Source: PBB1 sp965229345
GTDB taxonomy: Bacteria; Pseudomonadota; Gammaproteobacteria; Burkholderiales; Burkholderiaceae_C
Length of the DNA: 64,000 nt
NCBI GenBank assembly: GCA_965229345.1
Contig: OZ245872.1
Span: 2,232,001-2,296,000, forward strand
Direction of reading: 5' to 3'
This document shows, in pieces, positions 17,081 to 25,538 of this stretch (its first letter is position 1; each line of letters opens with the position of its first letter). Position numbers and translations under genes: made by a program. The notes beneath the pieces are model-generated. The model did no database searches, was not told the origin of the DNA, and saw only the letters and a program-made list of their open reading frames with translations.

Positions 17081-17893
17081 ATGAGCAACAGCGTCATTGA
17101 ATTGAAGCAGATCACCACCCGCTTTGGTGATCATGTCGTGCATGCCGGCATTGACCTTGAGGTCAAGCGTGCCGAGGTGTTCGCGCTGGTGGGTGGCAGC
17201 GGTTCCGGCAAGTCGACGCTGCTGCGCGAAATGATCCTGCTGCAACGCCCCGACGCCGGCTTGATCCGTGTGCTGGGCATCGAGCTGATGGACATCAACG
17301 AAGCTGATGCGCAGCGCTTGCGCCAGCGCTGGGGCGTGCTGTTCCAGCATGGCGGCTTGTTCGGCTCGCTCACGGTGCTGGAGAACGTGGGCTTGCCCTT
17401 GCGCGAGCACACCGATCTCGACGACGCGCTGATCGACGACATCGCGGCCTGGAAGATCGAAATGACCGGTCTCGCACCCGAGGTCGGCGCGCAGTACCCG
17501 TCTGAATTGAGCGGCGGCATGCTCAAGCGCGCATCGCTCGCCCGCGCGCTGGCGCTCGATCCCGAACTGCTGTTCCTCGATGAGCCCACCGCCGGGCTCG
17601 ACCCCATCAGCGCCGGTGGCTTCGATGAACTGGTGCTGACGCTGCGCGAGCTGTTCGGCCTGACCATCGTGATGGTCACCCACGACCTGGACTTGCTGTG
17701 GCGGGTGGCTGATCGGGTGGCGGTGCTGGGCGATGGCGTGGTGCAGGGCGTCGGCTCGATGGCCGAACTGTCTCGGATGCAGAGCCCATCGATACGGCCG
17801 TACTTCGAGGGCCCGCGCGGCAGGGCCGCGAGACCCGAGTGCGAGATTCGAACCCAACGAGATCCCGAGGAGACCCCATCGAAACCAAGGTGA
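17081..17893 (+). CDS. mlaF: MlaF-family ABC transporter ATP-binding protein
   Basis: 270 residues: Walker A GGSGSGKSTLL (near 35-45), Q loop (LFQHGGLF), ABC signature LSGGMLKRASLARAL, Walker B LLFLDEPTAGLDP and H loop (VTHDLD). It powers lipid movement through the MlaE permease 16 bases upstream. The C-terminal 40 residues after the ABC fold are charged and poorly conserved, and the last codons overlap the 5' end of the MCE gene. Confidence 0.95.
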   Translation: MSNSVIELKQITTRFGDHVVHAGIDLEVKRAEVFALVGGSGSGKSTLLREMILLQRPDAGLIRVLGIELMDINEADAQRLRQRWGVLFQHGGLFGSLTVLENVGLPLREHTDLDDALIDDIAAWKIEMTGLAPEVGAQYPSELSGGMLKRASLARALALDPELLFLDEPTAGLDPISAGGFDELVLTLRELFGLTIVMVTHDLDLLWRVADRVAVLGDGVVQGVGSMAELSRMQSPSIRPYFEGPRGRAARPECEIRTQRDPEETPSKPR

Positions 17894-18852
17894 ACTACAC
17901 ACTGGTCGGCGCGTTCGTGTTGCTGCTGGTGACGGTGCTCTGCGCTGCAGCGCTGTGGTTGGCGTCGGGCGGAGCCTTGCGCAAGCAGTACGACCTGTAC
18001 CTGGCAATCGAGGACGAATCGGTGGCCGGGTTGAACACCAACGCGCCGGTCAAGTACAACGGCGTCGAGGTCGGAAAAGTGCGCGACATCGCACTCGATC
18101 ACTCGAATCCGGAACGAGTTCGGTTGCTGCTGGCGATCGAACGCGGAACGCCTGTCAAGGAAGACACGCTGGCGGTGCTGAAGACGCAGGGGCTCACAGG
18201 CATCGCCTATGTCGAGCTCGGCGGCAGCACCGGCGCATCGCCGCCGCTGCGGGCCGTCGACGGTGAGCCTTATCCCGTCATTCAGACCCGACCGTCTTTG
18301 AGCACCCGGCTGGAGAACGTGCTGACCACCGTGCTGACCAAGCTCGACCGCACGTCGAGCAACATCGATGCGATCCTCAGCGACGCCAACCGCGAAGCGT
18401 TCAGTCGCACGCTGGCCGACATGGCCGCGGTGTCGCAGGCGATCGCAGCCCGACGCGACGACATCGACGCAGGCATCGTCAACGCCTCGCGAACCTTCGA
18501 CCACACGGCGAAGGCCACGGCGCAGCTGGGGCCGCTGATCGAGCAGGTCGGCCGCAGTGCGCAGTCGATCGACCAGCTCGGGCAGGCGGCCACCAAGGCC
18601 AGCACGCAGGCGGGCGACACGGCCGAGGCGGTCGGCGCAGATGTGCAGCGATTCACCGCGCAGACCTTGCCTGAGCTGCAGCGGCTTCTGGCCGAACTGA
18701 ATGTGATGTCGGCCTCGCTGCGACGCCTGAGCGAGCAGACCGAACGCAATCCCTCGAGCCTGCTGCTTGGCCGCAGCCGTCTGCCGCCCGGCCCGGGTGA
18801 AACCTCGGAAGGTGGCGAATCTCTTGTACCGATCGAAAGGCCCAATCGATGA
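17878..18852 (+). CDS. MCE/MlaD family substrate-binding protein (likely ATC start)
   Basis: About 324 residues. After a short cytoplasmic start there is one membrane helix (about 8-28), then the MCE domain (about 38-115, with YNGVEVGKVRDI and the LKTQGLTGIAYVELGG motif), then a long helical, Ala/Asp-rich C-terminal region. MCE proteins form hexameric periplasmic lipid channels. GAGGAG at 17867-17872 sits 5 bases before ATC (17878), whose next residues ETKVNYTLVGAF match the usual MCE N-terminus. The nearest normal starts are GTG 17839 (no ribosome site) and GTG 17890 (17 bases from the GAGGAG). ATC is therefore the best-placed start, but unusual. Confidence 0.88.
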   Translation: METKVNYTLVGAFVLLLVTVLCAAALWLASGGALRKQYDLYLAIEDESVAGLNTNAPVKYNGVEVGKVRDIALDHSNPERVRLLLAIERGTPVKEDTLAVLKTQGLTGIAYVELGGSTGASPPLRAVDGEPYPVIQTRPSLSTRLENVLTTVLTKLDRTSSNIDAILSDANREAFSRTLADMAAVSQAIAARRDDIDAGIVNASRTFDHTAKATAQLGPLIEQVGRSAQSIDQLGQAATKASTQAGDTAEAVGADVQRFTAQTLPELQRLLAELNVMSASLRRLSEQTERNPSSLLLGRSRLPPGPGETSEGGESLVPIERPNR

Positions 18853-19541
18853 AACAGCTGTTGTCACGGTCATTGGCTTGGGGTCCAACGGCTGCGCTCT
18901 TGCTCGGCATGACCGGGTGTGCTGGCTTGCTGCCCAAGCCGCCCATCGCGCCGATGGTTTACACGCTGGACGATCCATCGGCCAACGCAGCGTCATTGGC
19001 TTTCCGCACGCCCGACCCCACCACCCCACTCACGCTGGCCGTGCATGTGCCGCGAGCAGCGTCAGGCTACGACAGCGCCCGCATCGTCTACACCCGACAG
19101 GCGCCGCGTCTGGACGCCTACGCCAACAGCGTTTGGGTCGACACGCCCGCACAGATGCTGACGCCGATGCTGGTCGCTGCGATGGAGTCGACGGGTGCCT
19201 TTGCGGCGGTCGTGGCCGTGCCGAGCGCTGCCCGCGCCGACATTGAACTGGACACGCAGATCCTGCGCCTTCAGCAGGATTTTGGACATTCACCAAGCCG
19301 TGCGCGCGTCACCTTGCGGGCGACCCTGGTCGACAGCCGGACACGCCAGGTGATTGCCAGCCAGGAGTTCGACGCAGCGGTGGACAGCGCCAGCGAGGAC
19401 GCACGAGGGGGTGTCGTGGCCGCCCACAGGGCCGTGCACCAGGTGTTGGCTCAACTGGCTGTGCTGTGCAGTGATGTCGCGGCGCGCGGAATCACGTTGA
19501 TCAACGAAAGAAAGGCCGAACGCAGCGGCGTTCGGCCTTGA
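18849..19541 (+). CDS. ABC-type transport auxiliary lipoprotein
   Basis: 230 residues. Signal peptide with lipobox LGMTGC (Cys near residue 24), then the PF03886-like fold: YTLDDPSAN, SARIVYTRQAPRLDAYANSVWVDTP (quoted in part) and the RVTLRATLVDSRTRQVIASQEF strand pattern. This is the outer-membrane-facing lipoprotein partner found in MCE operons of the PqiC/MlaC-less type. Its ATG overlaps the MCE stop codon (ATGA), showing translational coupling. It completes the operon permease, ATPase, MCE protein, lipoprotein. Confidence 0.9.
   Translation: MKQLLSRSLAWGPTAALLLGMTGCAGLLPKPPIAPMVYTLDDPSANAASLAFRTPDPTTPLTLAVHVPRAASGYDSARIVYTRQAPRLDAYANSVWVDTPAQMLTPMLVAAMESTGAFAAVVAVPSAARADIELDTQILRLQQDFGHSPSRARVTLRATLVDSRTRQVIASQEFDAAVDSASEDARGGVVAAHRAVHQVLAQLAVLCSDVAARGITLINERKAERSGVRP
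19512..19539 (-). terminator. Intrinsic terminator, mainly for the SYLF gene
   Basis: An 11-bp stem (19512-19522 with 19529-19539) with a six-base loop overlaps the end and stop codon of the lipoprotein gene. On the minus strand it is followed by TTTCTTT, so it can end transcription of the convergent SYLF gene. On the plus strand there is no T-run. Confidence 0.65.
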
Positions 19542-19569
19542 AGGCTCGCCGCGCGGAGCGGCAGCGGAC

Positions 19570-20139
19570 TTACTTCGCCTTCTTGATGCGCGAGATCTTG
19601 GTGCCTTCAATGCTCAGGCTGGCCATCAGACCTGACTGGTCAAAGATGAAGGCATAGGCGTCGTCCTTCAGTGTCGATGACGACAGGTTCTTCGCCATGC
19701 CTTCGCTGGCCACCACCACCGTCGGGCCCACACCGATTTCCCAACCCTTGGTGTCCTCGATGTACTTCACCGCTTTGGGGCTCATCAGAAAGACCACGTA
19801 GCCGTAAGACTCGGCGCCGGCCTGCCAGCCCCAGGAGGCCGAGACGGAATTGAAGTAGCCGTTGAAGGTGCCGCCCTTGGTGAGCACGCCTTCACCGTAG
19901 CTGCCGCCGAAGATCAGGCCGGCCTTGACGATCTTGGGAAACACCAGGATCGCTCGCGCATTCTTGGACAGCGCTTCTGCCGTCGGGTTGGTCTTGTACA
20001 GCGTCTGCAGCGCCTGGGCGGCGTCCTTGCTCAAGTCTTCTGCAGTGGCCGCCTGAGCAGCGGTGCCTGCGATGCCCAGCGACAGGGCCGTGGCGCTGGC
20101 GAGCATGGTCTTCAATGCGTTGCGTCGGATGATGGTCAT
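19570..20139 (-). CDS. SYLF/YSC84 domain lipid-binding exported protein
   Basis: 189 residues. A signal peptide starts with an RR pair (MTIIRRNALKTML) and ends AQA near residue 30. The rest is a SYLF domain: LSKNARAILVFPKIVKAGLIFGG (quoted in part), YGEGVL, the W in SASWGWQAG, and FDQSGLMASLSIEGTKISRI at the C-terminus. SYLF domains bind phosphoinositides in eukaryotes; bacterial members are periplasmic and of unknown role. The twin Arg start could suggest Tat export, but the following residues fit Sec equally well. Confidence 0.9.
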   Translation of the reverse strand: MTIIRRNALKTMLASATALSLGIAGTAAQAATAEDLSKDAAQALQTLYKTNPTAEALSKNARAILVFPKIVKAGLIFGGSYGEGVLTKGGTFNGYFNSVSASWGWQAGAESYGYVVFLMSPKAVKYIEDTKGWEIGVGPTVVVASEGMAKNLSSSTLKDDAYAFIFDQSGLMASLSIEGTKISRIKKAK

Positions 20140-20318
20140 GGAGTTTCTCGAAAAGAGTGAATCAAGACCTGAACCTTACGTGCGCGACGCGTCGTTCGCT
20201 GTGCGCCGGCAGACACACTCGGCGTGCGCCAGCGCGCAGCGCCGGTGTAGGACGATGCCGGCAAACCCGTTGGCTGGGTTCACACTCATGGTTCAGACGG
20301 CCCGTCCAGGAGTACCTC

Positions 20319-21071
20319 ATGCCGATTGCCTATGTCAGACACCTGACCAGTCGTCACCGAACGACGCAGGCCAATCGCCACCTCGGCTTCACGCTGTGCT
20401 TCGTGGCCGGCGCAATCAATGCAGGCGGATTTCTCGCAGTGCACCAGTACACCTCGCACATGACGGGGATCGTCTCCTCGATGGCCGATCAGATCGCGCT
20501 CGGCGCGTACGACCTGGTCTGGGACGGCGCTGGCGGGCTGCTGTCGTTCCTGGCCGGCGCGGCCTGTTCTGCGATGCTGGTCAATTACGCCCGACGGCAT
20601 CAGATGCACAGCGAATATGGCCTGCCGCTGCTGGTCGAAGCCCTGCTGCTGCTGTGCTTCGGTGTGATGGGTGCGTGGCTGTCGCACATTGAGGGGCTCT
20701 TTGTGCCGGCCACGGTGATGCTGCTGTGCTTCATCATGGGCCTGCAGAACGCGGTCATCACCAAGCTGTCGCAGGCCGAGATTCGCACCACGCACATCAC
20801 CGGCATCGTGACCGACATCGGCATCGAGCTGGGCAAATTGCTGTACTGGAATGGCGCCAGTGCGCCGGATCGTCCCCCGGTGCGTGCCAACCACCAGCGC
20901 ATTGCCGTGCTGTGCGGCTTGGCGGGCTGTTTCTTCGTGGGAGGCGTGACCGGGGCGATCGGTTTCAAACATGTCGGTTACGCGTCGACGCTGCCGCTGG
21001 CGGTGATCCTGGTTGTGCTGGCGGGTGTGCCGGCGATCGATGACGTGATGGCCTGGCGGCATCGCCGCTGA
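20319..21071 (+). CDS. YoaK family (DUF1275) membrane protein
   Basis: 250 residues from MPIAYVRHL, chosen because AGGAG (20308-20312) lies 6 bases upstream. Six membrane helices are present with the DUF1275 motifs GAINAGGFLAVHQYTSHMTG (residues about 35-54) and GLQNAVITKLS (near 145). The family is found in many bacteria without a proven function; small-molecule transport is often suggested. It stands alone between convergent or divergent neighbours. Confidence 0.88.
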   Translation: MPIAYVRHLTSRHRTTQANRHLGFTLCFVAGAINAGGFLAVHQYTSHMTGIVSSMADQIALGAYDLVWDGAGGLLSFLAGAACSAMLVNYARRHQMHSEYGLPLLVEALLLLCFGVMGAWLSHIEGLFVPATVMLLCFIMGLQNAVITKLSQAEIRTTHITGIVTDIGIELGKLLYWNGASAPDRPPVRANHQRIAVLCGLAGCFFVGGVTGAIGFKHVGYASTLPLAVILVVLAGVPAIDDVMAWRHRR

Positions 21072-21076
21072 GCCAG

Positions 21077-21616
21077 TCAACGCATTGGCTGCGGCGCCGG
21101 CACCTCGTTGCGCACCGCCGGCAGTGATTTCAGGTACGCGAACATCGCCCGCAGGTCGGCATCGGTCAGGTGGCTCAGGGCCTGCCAGGGCATCGGCGGC
21201 AAGATGGGTCGGCCGCTGCCGGCGTGCTTGCCGGTCTTCATCGCCGCGACGAACTGGTCGGCCGTCCATGGGCCCAGGCCCGTCTGGGCATCGGGCGTCA
21301 GGTTGATCGCGTAGCTGACGCCCCAGGGGCCATAGAACGCCGTGTTGCTGGCCGCGCCGCCCCAGATCCACGGACCTTGCGGTGCAGGGGGCGGTGGCAG
21401 CACGAGCCCTTGCGGATGGCCAGACAACCCCCGCGCCACATCCGGCTCCGGCCCTTTTGGTCCCAGTTTCATCGGCGTGTGGCAATCGGCGCAGCCGGAG
21501 CCATTGACCAGGTATGCGCCGCGCGCGATGTCGGCTTTGGCATCGGCATGGGCGGGCAGGGCGTGCAAGGCGGTCGTGAGACTTGCGGCAAGGGTGAGCG
21601 TGTGGTGGAGCTTCAT
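21077..21616 (-). CDS. Periplasmic c-type cytochrome (single heme)
   Basis: 179 residues from MKLHHTLTL. A signal peptide (cleavage after AHA, near 26) is followed by one CXXCH heme site, GCADCH, near residue 47, a Pro-rich insert (LPPPPAPQGPW) and the C-terminal ADLRAMFAYLKSLPAV helix with the distal Met likely in PPMPWQ. It resembles the cytochrome subunits of alcohol or gluconate dehydrogenase-type enzymes but has a single heme motif and no adjacent dehydrogenase. It converges with yoaK with five bases between. Confidence 0.85.
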   Translation of the reverse strand: MKLHHTLTLAASLTTALHALPAHADAKADIARGAYLVNGSGCADCHTPMKLGPKGPEPDVARGLSGHPQGLVLPPPPAPQGPWIWGGAASNTAFYGPWGVSYAINLTPDAQTGLGPWTADQFVAAMKTGKHAGSGRPILPPMPWQALSHLTDADLRAMFAYLKSLPAVRNEVPAPQPMR

Positions 21617-21791
21617 GGCGTGTGGGAGGGTGAATGGTCCTTGAGAAACGTGCGCCGGCACGCCCGAGGAGCACAGTGTCTGACAGGTCGCAAGTGTTAG
21701 AAATAGGGGAGAGCGGCAGATCGTGAACAGGCCCCGGCGCGCTGACTCACAGATCTGCGATGCTTGCGCCTGCAACTACTGGGCAGATGCC

Positions 21792-22256
21792 GTGTCACCC
21801 ACCGAGCTTCAGCAGTTCCTGCATCGAAACGTCCCGCTGTCGCAGGCGATGCAGGTCCGAGTCGAGTTGATCGAGGCAGAGCGGCTGGTGCTTTCGGCAC
21901 CGATGGCGCCCAACCTCAATCAGCACGGGACCGTGTTCGGTGGCAGTGCGGCCACGTTGGGGGTGCTGGCGGCGTGGTCGCTGCTGCACGTGCGACTGAC
22001 GCAGCAGGCGGTGCACTGCAAGCTGGTGGTTCAGCGTACGGCGATGGAGTACGAGGCGCCGATGTCAGACGCTTTCACCGCGACCGCGACATTGGCTACC
22101 GGGTCCGACTGGGGCAAGTTCCTGCCGGCCTATCACGCACATGGCAAGGCGCGGATTCAGGCTCAGGCCGTGTTGCAAAGCGCAGGTCGCCGCGCGGGAC
22201 TTTTCAGCGGCGAGTTCGTCGCACTGTGCGAGGTGGCAGAAGCGCCTGCACCATGA
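21792..22256 (+). CDS. YiiD C-terminal-type hotdog thioesterase
   Basis: About 154 residues from GTG 21792 (VSPTELQQFLHRNVPLS); the frame is open back to GTG 21723. The domain has the YiiD_C pattern: LSQAMQVRVELIE, NQHGTVFGGSAATLGVLAAWSLL (quoted in part) and SGEFVAL at the end. Such stand-alone domains are predicted acyl thioesterases; substrates are unknown. The chosen start matches where conserved sequence begins, but no strong ribosome site is seen for either option. Confidence 0.8.
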   Translation: MSPTELQQFLHRNVPLSQAMQVRVELIEAERLVLSAPMAPNLNQHGTVFGGSAATLGVLAAWSLLHVRLTQQAVHCKLVVQRTAMEYEAPMSDAFTATATLATGSDWGKFLPAYHAHGKARIQAQAVLQSAGRRAGLFSGEFVALCEVAEAPAP

Positions 22257-22257
22257 A

Positions 22258-22288
22258 AATCGCCGCGAACTTCGCGGCGATTCCTTAT
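22258..22288. terminator. Bidirectional intrinsic terminator
   Basis: A perfect 12-base inverted repeat (22258-22269 with 22271-22282). It has CCTTATTT after it on the plus strand and TTTTC after it on the minus strand. It lies between the thioesterase gene and the small minus-strand ORF at 22329-22439, which supports that ORF being a gene. Confidence 0.75.
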
Positions 22289-22328
22289 TTCAGCTGAGAT
22301 TCGCAGCCCGAGGGTTGCGAGGCCCTTG

Positions 22329-22439
22329 TCAGCTCTTCTTCTCCGGCACGCCCAGGCCATAGCGACGCACGATGGACGCCCCCAGGATGTCGAAAAGTCG
22401 GGCCAGTTTGCGGTCAAGTTCGGAAATGAAGTCGGACAT
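22329..22439 (-). CDS. Candidate small protein of 36 residues
   Basis: An ATG-initiated ORF of 36 codons (MSDFISELDR start, VPEKKS end) on the minus strand. It is predicted to be one amphipathic helix (residues 3-25) followed by a basic RRYGLG turn and a charged tail. Third codon positions are mostly G or C, as in real genes here. CCAGG lies 6 bases before the ATG as a possible ribosome site. A bidirectional terminator follows. No family was recognised; the function is unknown. Confidence 0.5.
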   Translation of the reverse strand: MSDFISELDRKLARLFDILGASIVRRYGLGVPEKKS

Positions 22440-22717
22440 TGGGAGCCTGGAAATGAAATGAAAACGCTTTGACGATAGCCGAGACGACTGCAGCCCCGTT
22501 GATCGAGGTCAATGAATCCACAAGAGGAGGCCACCATGGCGCCGCCGATGGCTCAAAAAATTCGCCGCGCCTTCCGGCCCGTGCAAGGCGTACCTCGTTT
22601 CGCCTGACAAATCAACGCAGGAGCTCGACTCGCTGCCATCGGCACAGTGGCTCTGCATGAATTCCCTGGCGCAACCGCGCCAAAGGGAACAACATCGGCT
22701 CAGCAAGGAGGCTGCCG

Positions 22718-23026
22718 ATGAAACCCGATGACACCCCCGAAGATGGCCCGTTCTCCAGACTGGTGGACGAGCAACTCGAACTTGCCGCTGCCCGGCTTCC
22801 GGCCCTGGAGCCGACGGTGGCGCACCCCTCGCCGGTCGATCACGAGGAGCGACGCGAGCCTCACGCCACCCTCGAAGACGTGCTGCTCGGCAATGCCGAG
22901 CCCACACCGGAGATGCTTGACGAGCTGGCGGCATTGGAAGCTGCACCCGCGCTCAGCGACGACGAACTGGCGCGCCAGGCACTCGCCGATGGAGGCGCCG
23001 ACAACGATCCGTCGACACCCGAGTAG
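22718..23026 (+). CDS. Acidic hypothetical protein
   Basis: 102 residues, strongly acidic (Asp/Glu-rich) and Pro/Ala-rich, with no Cys, no membrane helix and no recognised domain. Residues 50-100 contain two short helical segments, LEDVLLGNAEPTPEMLDELA and SDDELARQALAD. An excellent AAGGAGG precedes the ATG by 7 bases, and codon use fits the genome. It precedes yebC by 74 bases in the same direction. The function is unknown; the charge pattern suggests a soluble, partly disordered binding protein. Confidence 0.75.
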   Translation: MKPDDTPEDGPFSRLVDEQLELAAARLPALEPTVAHPSPVDHEERREPHATLEDVLLGNAEPTPEMLDELAALEAAPALSDDELARQALADGGADNDPSTPE

Positions 23027-23100
23027 CGCCGGCGTGTAGCGAGCGTGGCGCCCTGCATAGAATCCGCGCTCACTCAACGGAACGCCGAGGAACGTCGGAC

Positions 23101-23811
23101 ATGGGCGCGCAGTGGAAAGCCAAGCACAAGGACCTCGCCGCCAATGCCAAAGGGCAGTTGTTCGGCAAGCTGGCCAAGGACATCATGATCGCCGCCCGCC
23201 AGGGGCCCGATCCAGCGGCGAATTCGCGTTTGCGTCTCGTCGTCGAGCAGGCTCGCAAGGTCTCGATGCCGAAGGACACGCTGGAGCGAGCCATCAAGAA
23301 GGGCGCGGGCCTGACCGGCGAGACGGTGCACTTCGAGCATGCGCTTTACGAGGGCTTCGCGCCGCACCGCGTGCCGGTGATGGTCGAATGCCTGACCGAC
23401 AACGTGAACCGGGCTGCGTCTGAAATGCGCGTGCTGTTCCGCAAGGGTCAGCTCGGCGCCTCGGGCTCGGTGGCCTGGGATTTCGATCACCTGGGCATGA
23501 TCGAGGCCGAACCGATCGCCGCCGGGGCCGACCCGGAACTGGCCGCCATCGAGGCCGGCGCGCAGGATTTCGAGGCGGGCGACGACGGCAGCACCTTGTT
23601 CCTGACCGACCCGACCGATCTCGATCTCGTCAGCCGTGCGCTGCCCGCACAGGGTTACACCGTGCTGTCGGCCAAGCTGGGCTACAAGCCCAAGAATCCT
23701 GTCTTGACTGCGAGTCTCAGCGTCGAACAGCTGGAAGAGGTCGAGGCCTTTCTGGCCGCACTGGATGGCAACGAAGACGTGCAGAACGTCTACGCCGGAC
23801 TGCAAGGCTGA
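23101..23811 (+). CDS. yebC: YebC/PmpR family transcriptional/translational regulator
   Basis: 236 residues, the family norm. It starts MGAQWKAKHKD and carries the conserved NPRLR-like stretch (AANSRLRLVVEQA), MPKDTLERAIKKG, YEGFAPHRVPVMVECLTDN and, near 110, FRKGQLGASGSVAWDF. YebC proteins have been described as DNA-binding regulators and, more recently, as factors that help ribosomes at proline stretches. A 20-base gap separates it from the DUF3297 gene. Confidence 0.96.
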   Translation: MGAQWKAKHKDLAANAKGQLFGKLAKDIMIAARQGPDPAANSRLRLVVEQARKVSMPKDTLERAIKKGAGLTGETVHFEHALYEGFAPHRVPVMVECLTDNVNRAASEMRVLFRKGQLGASGSVAWDFDHLGMIEAEPIAAGADPELAAIEAGAQDFEAGDDGSTLFLTDPTDLDLVSRALPAQGYTVLSAKLGYKPKNPVLTASLSVEQLEEVEAFLAALDGNEDVQNVYAGLQG

Positions 23812-23830
23812 GCACCCTCAACGCCCCACC

Positions 23831-24079
23831 ATGAACGACACCGTCACCAAACCCCCGCTGCCCGATCACCTGTCGATCGACGCCCGCAGCCCGCACCACG
23901 TTGCAGCGATCTTCGAGCACGACATCGGCATCCGCTTCAACGGCAAGGACCGCGGCGATGTCGAGGAGTACTGCATCAGCGAGGGCTGGATCAAGGTGCC
24001 GGCCGGCAAGGCGGTGGACCGCAGGGGCCAGCCGCTGCTGATCAAGCTGAAGGGCCGGGTCGAGGCCTTCTACCGCTGA
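23831..24079 (+). CDS. DUF3297 family protein
   Basis: 82 residues from MNDTVTKPP. It contains the DUF3297 core: LPDHLSIDARSPHH, the GIRFNGKDRGDVEEYC segment and a C-terminal WIKVPAGKAVDRRG...LLIKLKGRVEAF. Small soluble protein of unknown role, common in beta- and gammaproteobacteria. Its last 10 bases overlap the 3' end of the convergent MFS gene. Confidence 0.9.
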   Translation: MNDTVTKPPLPDHLSIDARSPHHVAAIFEHDIGIRFNGKDRGDVEEYCISEGWIKVPAGKAVDRRGQPLLIKLKGRVEAFYR

Positions 24080-25503
24080 GCCTCTGGCAGGGCACTGCCC
24101 TTGCTGACGCTGTCGCCATCACCCGGTTTCAGCGTCCAGAACGACAACGACGAGACGATTGTCAGCACGCCCAGTGTCAGGAAGGCGTGGTGCAGTGCAT
24201 TGATCATTGCCACGCGGTCCGTCTGTGGCAACTCCCCCAGGTACCAGCCCGCCACCAGCGATCCGCAGGCCAGACCGAAGCTCAGAGACAGCTGCTGCAT
24301 CGAGCTGGCGATGGTGCTGGCCATGCTGGAGTCCGGCGTGTCGATGTCGGCGTAGGCCATCGAGTTCATGCTCGAGAACTGCAGCGAGTTGAAAAATCCT
24401 TGCGCCAGACCGAGGGCGATGATGACGGCCAATGGCGTGGACTGATCGACCGTGGAGAACAGCAAGATGGTGATGCCGATCATCACCGTGTTGACCACCA
24501 GCACCTGTTTGTAGCCAAAGCGTTGCAGCACCGGTTGCGACACCAGCTTCATCCCCATGGCTGCCAGCGCGGTGGGCATCATCAGCAAGCCGGATTGCCA
24601 AGCCGGCAGCCCCAGCCCCAACTGATACAGCAGCGGCAGCAGGAACGGTAGTCCGCCCACCCCCAGCCGTGTGACAAAGCCGCCGACCACCGACACCCGA
24701 AAGGTGCGGGTCTTGAACAGCCCGAGCCTCAGCAATGGATAGGCCGCATCGCGGGCATGCCAGACGTAGCCCGCCAGCAGGCCGATCGACAGCAGGAAAA
24801 GCACCCCGAGCGAGGTGCCGTCGATGCGGTGCTCGCCAAAGATCTCCAGCAACCACGACAGCAGTGCCGTGCCGCTGCCGAACAGCACCAGGCCTGTCAC
24901 ATCCAGCGGACGTGGGGATTCGCCCCGGTAATCGGGCATGTGGCGATGGATCATCCACAGTGCGATCAGACCCACGGGCAGGTTCACGAAAAAGATGACC
25001 CGCCAGGACAGCGCGTGCACGATCAACCCGCCGACGGTGGGCCCGAGCAGCGGGCCGATCAGTGCGGGGATGATCACGAAGTTCATCGCGGTCAGCAGCT
25101 CCGACTTGGCGAAGGTGCGGATGATCGCCAGCCGGCCGACCGGCATCATCATCGCCGCTCCGATGCCCTGCAGGATGCGCGCGGCGACCAGCATCGGCAC
25201 GCTGACCGACAGGCCGCACAGCATGGAGGCAACGGTGAAGATGGCCACCGCGCTCATGAACACGCGGCGGGTGCCGAAGCGATCGGCCATCCAGCCACTG
25301 ATCGGGATGCCGACGGCCAGACTCAGGATGTAGCTGGCGACCACCGCCTTCAGGCTCAGCGGCGTGACCTGCAGGCTGGCCGCCATCGCGGGCACGGCGG
25401 TGTTGACGATGGTGGCGTCGAGCTGCTCCATGAACAGCGCTGTCGCGACGACCCAGGGCAGGTACTTCTTGGTCGTCGGGTCGAGCAGGGGCGCAGCCAG
25501 CAT
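24070..25503 (-). CDS. DHA2-family (14-helix type) MFS drug efflux transporter
   Basis: 477 residues with 13-14 hydrophobic helices. The DHA2 signatures are present: LDATIVNTAVPAMA (motif D1, near 28-41), the loop 2-3 motif GWMADRFGTRRVF (near 72-84) and motif C, GPLLGPTVGGLIV (near 155). It is closest in style to EmrB/HsrA-type proton-coupled exporters. No membrane-fusion partner (EmrA) or TetR regulator is adjacent, so it probably works alone; substrates are unknown. Confidence 0.92.
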   Translation of the reverse strand: MLAAPLLDPTTKKYLPWVVATALFMEQLDATIVNTAVPAMAASLQVTPLSLKAVVASYILSLAVGIPISGWMADRFGTRRVFMSAVAIFTVASMLCGLSVSVPMLVAARILQGIGAAMMMPVGRLAIIRTFAKSELLTAMNFVIIPALIGPLLGPTVGGLIVHALSWRVIFFVNLPVGLIALWMIHRHMPDYRGESPRPLDVTGLVLFGSGTALLSWLLEIFGEHRIDGTSLGVLFLLSIGLLAGYVWHARDAAYPLLRLGLFKTRTFRVSVVGGFVTRLGVGGLPFLLPLLYQLGLGLPAWQSGLLMMPTALAAMGMKLVSQPVLQRFGYKQVLVVNTVMIGITILLFSTVDQSTPLAVIIALGLAQGFFNSLQFSSMNSMAYADIDTPDSSMASTIASSMQQLSLSFGLACGSLVAGWYLGELPQTDRVAMINALHHAFLTLGVLTIVSSLSFWTLKPGDGDSVSKGSALPEAQR

Positions 25504-25538
25504 GCTGGATTCTTGACGAATTCCTCAGGCCGGGTGGT

